Assembly (NCBI GenBank): GCA_016929115.1
Contig: JAFGJL010000058.1
Coordinates: forward strand, 1-38,224
From: Candidatus Omnitrophota bacterium
Lineage (GTDB): Bacteria; Omnitrophota; Gorgyraeia; 2-01-FULL-45-10
Length of the DNA stretch: 38,224 nt
Direction: 5' to 3'
In this document: positions 37,201 to 38,224 of the stretch, in pieces
Position numbering within the stretch: the first letter of the stretch is position 1
Layout: the number at the start of each line of letters is the position of its first letter
The notes under the pieces: generated by a model
What the model was told of the DNA's origin: nothing
The model's database searches: none
What the model saw: only the letters and a program-made list of their open reading frames with translations
Position numbers and translations under genes: made by a program

Positions 37201-38224
37201 AGCTGCCCGGCCACAAGGTGAGCGAGATCATCGCCAGGACAAGGCATACGACGCCCGGCGTTACGCTGATATCGCCGCCGCCGCACCACGATATATATTC
37301 CATAGAAGACCTGGCGCAGCTCATATTCGACCTGAAGAACGTCAACCCCAGGGCGCGCGTCAGCGTCAAGCTTGTCTCAGAGATAGGCGTCGGGACGGTC
37401 GCGGCCGGCGTCGCCAAAGGCCACGCGGACATGATCCTCATATCCGGCGGCGACGGCGGGACAGGCGCGTCCCCGAGAAGCTCCATAAGGTACGCGGGGT
37501 TGCCGTGGGAATTGGGGCTGTCCGAGACGCACCAGACGCTCCTTTTGAACGGATTGCGCTCGAGGGTGCGCCTGCAGACCGACGGGCAGATGCGCACCGG
37601 CCGCGATGTCGCCATCGCGGCGCTGTTAGGAGCCGAAGAGTACGGCTTCTGCACGGCCGTGCTCGTCGTTTCCGGCTGCGTCATGCTCAGGCACTGCCAT
37701 CTGAACAACTGTTCGGTGGGCGTAGCCACGCAGGACGAGGCATTGCAGAAGAGGTTTACAGGAAGGCCCGAATATATAGTCAGCTACTTCCGCTTTGTGG
37801 CAGAGGAGCTTCGCCAGATAATGGCGGAGCTGGGTTTGCGGACCGTGGACGAGATGATAGGCAGGACCGATCTCCTCGAGCTGGACAGGGAGATCGTCCC
37901 CCAAAAGGCTAAAGGCATAGATTACTCGGGCATCCTTTACAAGCCGGATCTGCCGGCAGGCGCGGCCGGGTATTACGTCTCCGGCGCCCGGGCGAAGCTC
38001 GATACTTCCCTGGACGCGGAGCTCATAAGGTTGTGCGCGGACGTATTCGAAAAGAACAGGCCTGTCAGGCTGACTCTCGGCATCAACAATACGAACAGGG
38101 CCGTTGGAGCGGGCCTGAGCGGCGAGATCTTGCGAAGGTGCGGTGACGGCGTGCTCCTGGAAGACACCGTGGTCTGCAAGTTCAGAGGCACTGCCGGCCA
38201 GAGCTTCGGCGCGTTTCTCGCCAA
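34275..38224 (+). CDS. gltB: Glutamate synthase large subunit (partial, cut by window end)
   Basis: The frame is open for 1316 codons to the window edge from GTG 34275, which overlaps the preceding TGA. After GLYDPRFEHDSCGVGFV the N-terminal nucleophile Cys is residue 22, so a short propeptide is expected. Domains: class II amidotransferase (22 to about 400), central domain, FMN-binding synthase domain with SGGDGGTGASPRSS, the 3Fe-4S cluster C1135-x5-C1141-x4-C1146, and the start of the GXGXG domain (GTAGQSFGAF). It makes two glutamates from glutamine and 2-oxoglutarate, completing the GS-GOGAT path with glnA. An in-frame 30-bp palindrome codes residues 189-198. Confidence 0.95.
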   Translation, partial: MRRKGFPHKQGLYDPRFEHDSCGVGFVCDVSGKRSRGIVRKGIEVLERLSHRGAVGADPQTGDGAGILIQIPHNFLARECKRAGFNLPEPSFYGTGLVFLPTEEKDRGLCRDIFRKIIEEEGQRLLGWRDVPVDSSVIGKGAKYTMPFMAQVFIGRGGNIGEGLYFERKLYVIRKEVENAVKASSVGQRTLPAGRQGSFYITNLSSRTLSYKGLLMPSQLRDFFPDLKDPAMESALCLVHSRYSTNTFPTWDLAQPFRFLAHNGEINTLRGNLNWVSAKERLLASELFGTDIDKLKPVIVKGGSDSAAIDNVFELLVLSGRSLEHAMMMLIPAAWEHDRSMDKDLKEFYKYHACLMEPWDGPAAIAFTDGRNVGAVLDRNGLRPARYIVTKDGFVVMASEVGVLDIEPDQIKESGRLEPGKIFFIDTEQGRIVNDAEIKKGVSARFPYGEWNSSNMVELDNLPAGIGGKRRSEDMLPPLKAFGYSREDLKVILKPMAEEGKEPVGSMGSDIPHAVLSKKPQLLYSYFKQLFAQVTNPAIDSIREKLVMSLESFIGPGKNILEETPEHCHKLMVRDPILTDEELEKIRDISMNGFRAKTIYTFFDSASGREGFKLALERMCFEAEYAIEKGYSFIILSDRGADKNNIAVPSLLAVSAVHQHLVRKTIRSQVALAIESAEPREVHHFALLFGYGADCVNPYLAYEAIGYLIKEKEIGVDLENALKNYKKALTDGILKILSKMGISTLRSYRGAQIFEALGLDRALIEKYFGGTVSRIGGIGIDGVADEAIERHMAAYPQRGAESPCLDSGGVYQWKRDGEQHLWNPESIAALQDAARNGDYDRYKEFARIINDQSADPVTLRSLLKFKKAAPVPLSEVEPAENIMKRFATGAMSFGSISRPAHETIAIAMNRIGGKSNTGEGGEDPARFVALPNGDSRRSAIKQVASGRFGVTTNYLVNADELQIKIAQGAKPGEGGQLPGHKVSEIIARTRHTTPGVTLISPPPHHDIYSIEDLAQLIFDLKNVNPRARVSVKLVSEIGVGTVAAGVAKGHADMILISGGDGGTGASPRSSIRYAGLPWELGLSETHQTLLLNGLRSRVRLQTDGQMRTGRDVAIAALLGAEEYGFCTAVLVVSGCVMLRHCHLNNCSVGVATQDEALQKRFTGRPEYIVSYFRFVAEELRQIMAELGLRTVDEMIGRTDLLELDREIVPQKAKGIDYSGILYKPDLPAGAAGYYVSGARAKLDTSLDAELIRLCADVFEKNRPVRLTLGINNTNRAVGAGLSGEILRRCGDGVLLEDTVVCKFRGTAGQSFGAFLA
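34839..34868. repeat. Perfect 30-bp palindrome inserted in frame in gltB
   Basis: AGAACCCTGCCTGCC (34839-34853) is followed directly by its exact reverse complement (34854-34868). It encodes exactly ten codons (RTLPAGRQGS). The flanking protein reads VGQ...FYITNLSSRTLSYKG, where the family normally continues without this stretch, so it looks like an insert in a loop. Confidence 0.88.

Overview
The window is about 38 kb of one bacterial chromosome. Every protein gene that I accept reads on the + strand. The organism looks Gram-negative: it has an outer-membrane porin, lipoprotein signals, prepilins, a SecDF fusion and an ornithine-lipid type acyltransferase pair. Gene content, the fused secDF beside yajC/tgt/queA, and many short dispersed repeats fit an uncultivated lineage such as Omnitrophota (OP3). 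That placement is inference, because no marker can be searched here.

Layout. (1) 1-1402: the 3' part of a 23S rRNA gene, split by a 762-nt group I intron carrying a LAGLIDADG endonuclease gene at the I-CreI-type site, then 5S rRNA and a terminator, followed by a 147-bp inverted-repeat element. (2) 1683-9258: envelope genes. These are a secreted repeat protein, a ferritin-like protein, a minor-prepilin cluster, a DUF3047 protein, an OlsB/OlsA-like acyltransferase pair, an SGNH lipoprotein and a small secreted protein. (3) 9252-12823: pseudouridine synthase, STAS protein, EF-Tu-domain-like protein and an EF-G paralogue with its own promoter. (4) 12912-25246: a long housekeeping run, yebC-ruvC-ruvA-ruvB-queH-DUF2905-spoIID-queA-tgt-yajC-secDF-CDF-recJ. 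Three of these genes (queH, queA, tgt) serve queuosine synthesis. (5) 25269-29063: a c-di-GMP module. A diguanylate cyclase with an intact I-site is followed by a c-di-GMP-I (GEMM-I) riboswitch in front of a transglutaminase-like cysteine protease, then a second promoter with a structured leader, a small unknown gene and a beta-propeller protein. (6) 29075-38224: a sigma-like regulator, then nitrogen assimilation (TorF-type porin, amtB, a PII protein, glnA, a Fis-type DNA-binding protein, and gltB cut by the window edge).

The most unusual signals are non-coding. At least nine short arrays with strict 7-bp periodicity, built from several unrelated heptamers, sit in gene junctions and inside queA and tgt; three of them are heptamer-built inverted repeats. 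Two leaders (before the sigma-like gene and before glnA) carry hairpins whose loops have A at position 1 and G at position 4, and whose stems overlap the 5' arm of an intrinsic terminator. This is the architecture of ANTAR-controlled antitermination. A 17-bp repeat lies exactly the same distance upstream of two promoters in the c-di-GMP region. A perfect 30-bp palindrome is inserted in frame in gltB. The PII protein has Glu instead of the uridylylated Tyr51.
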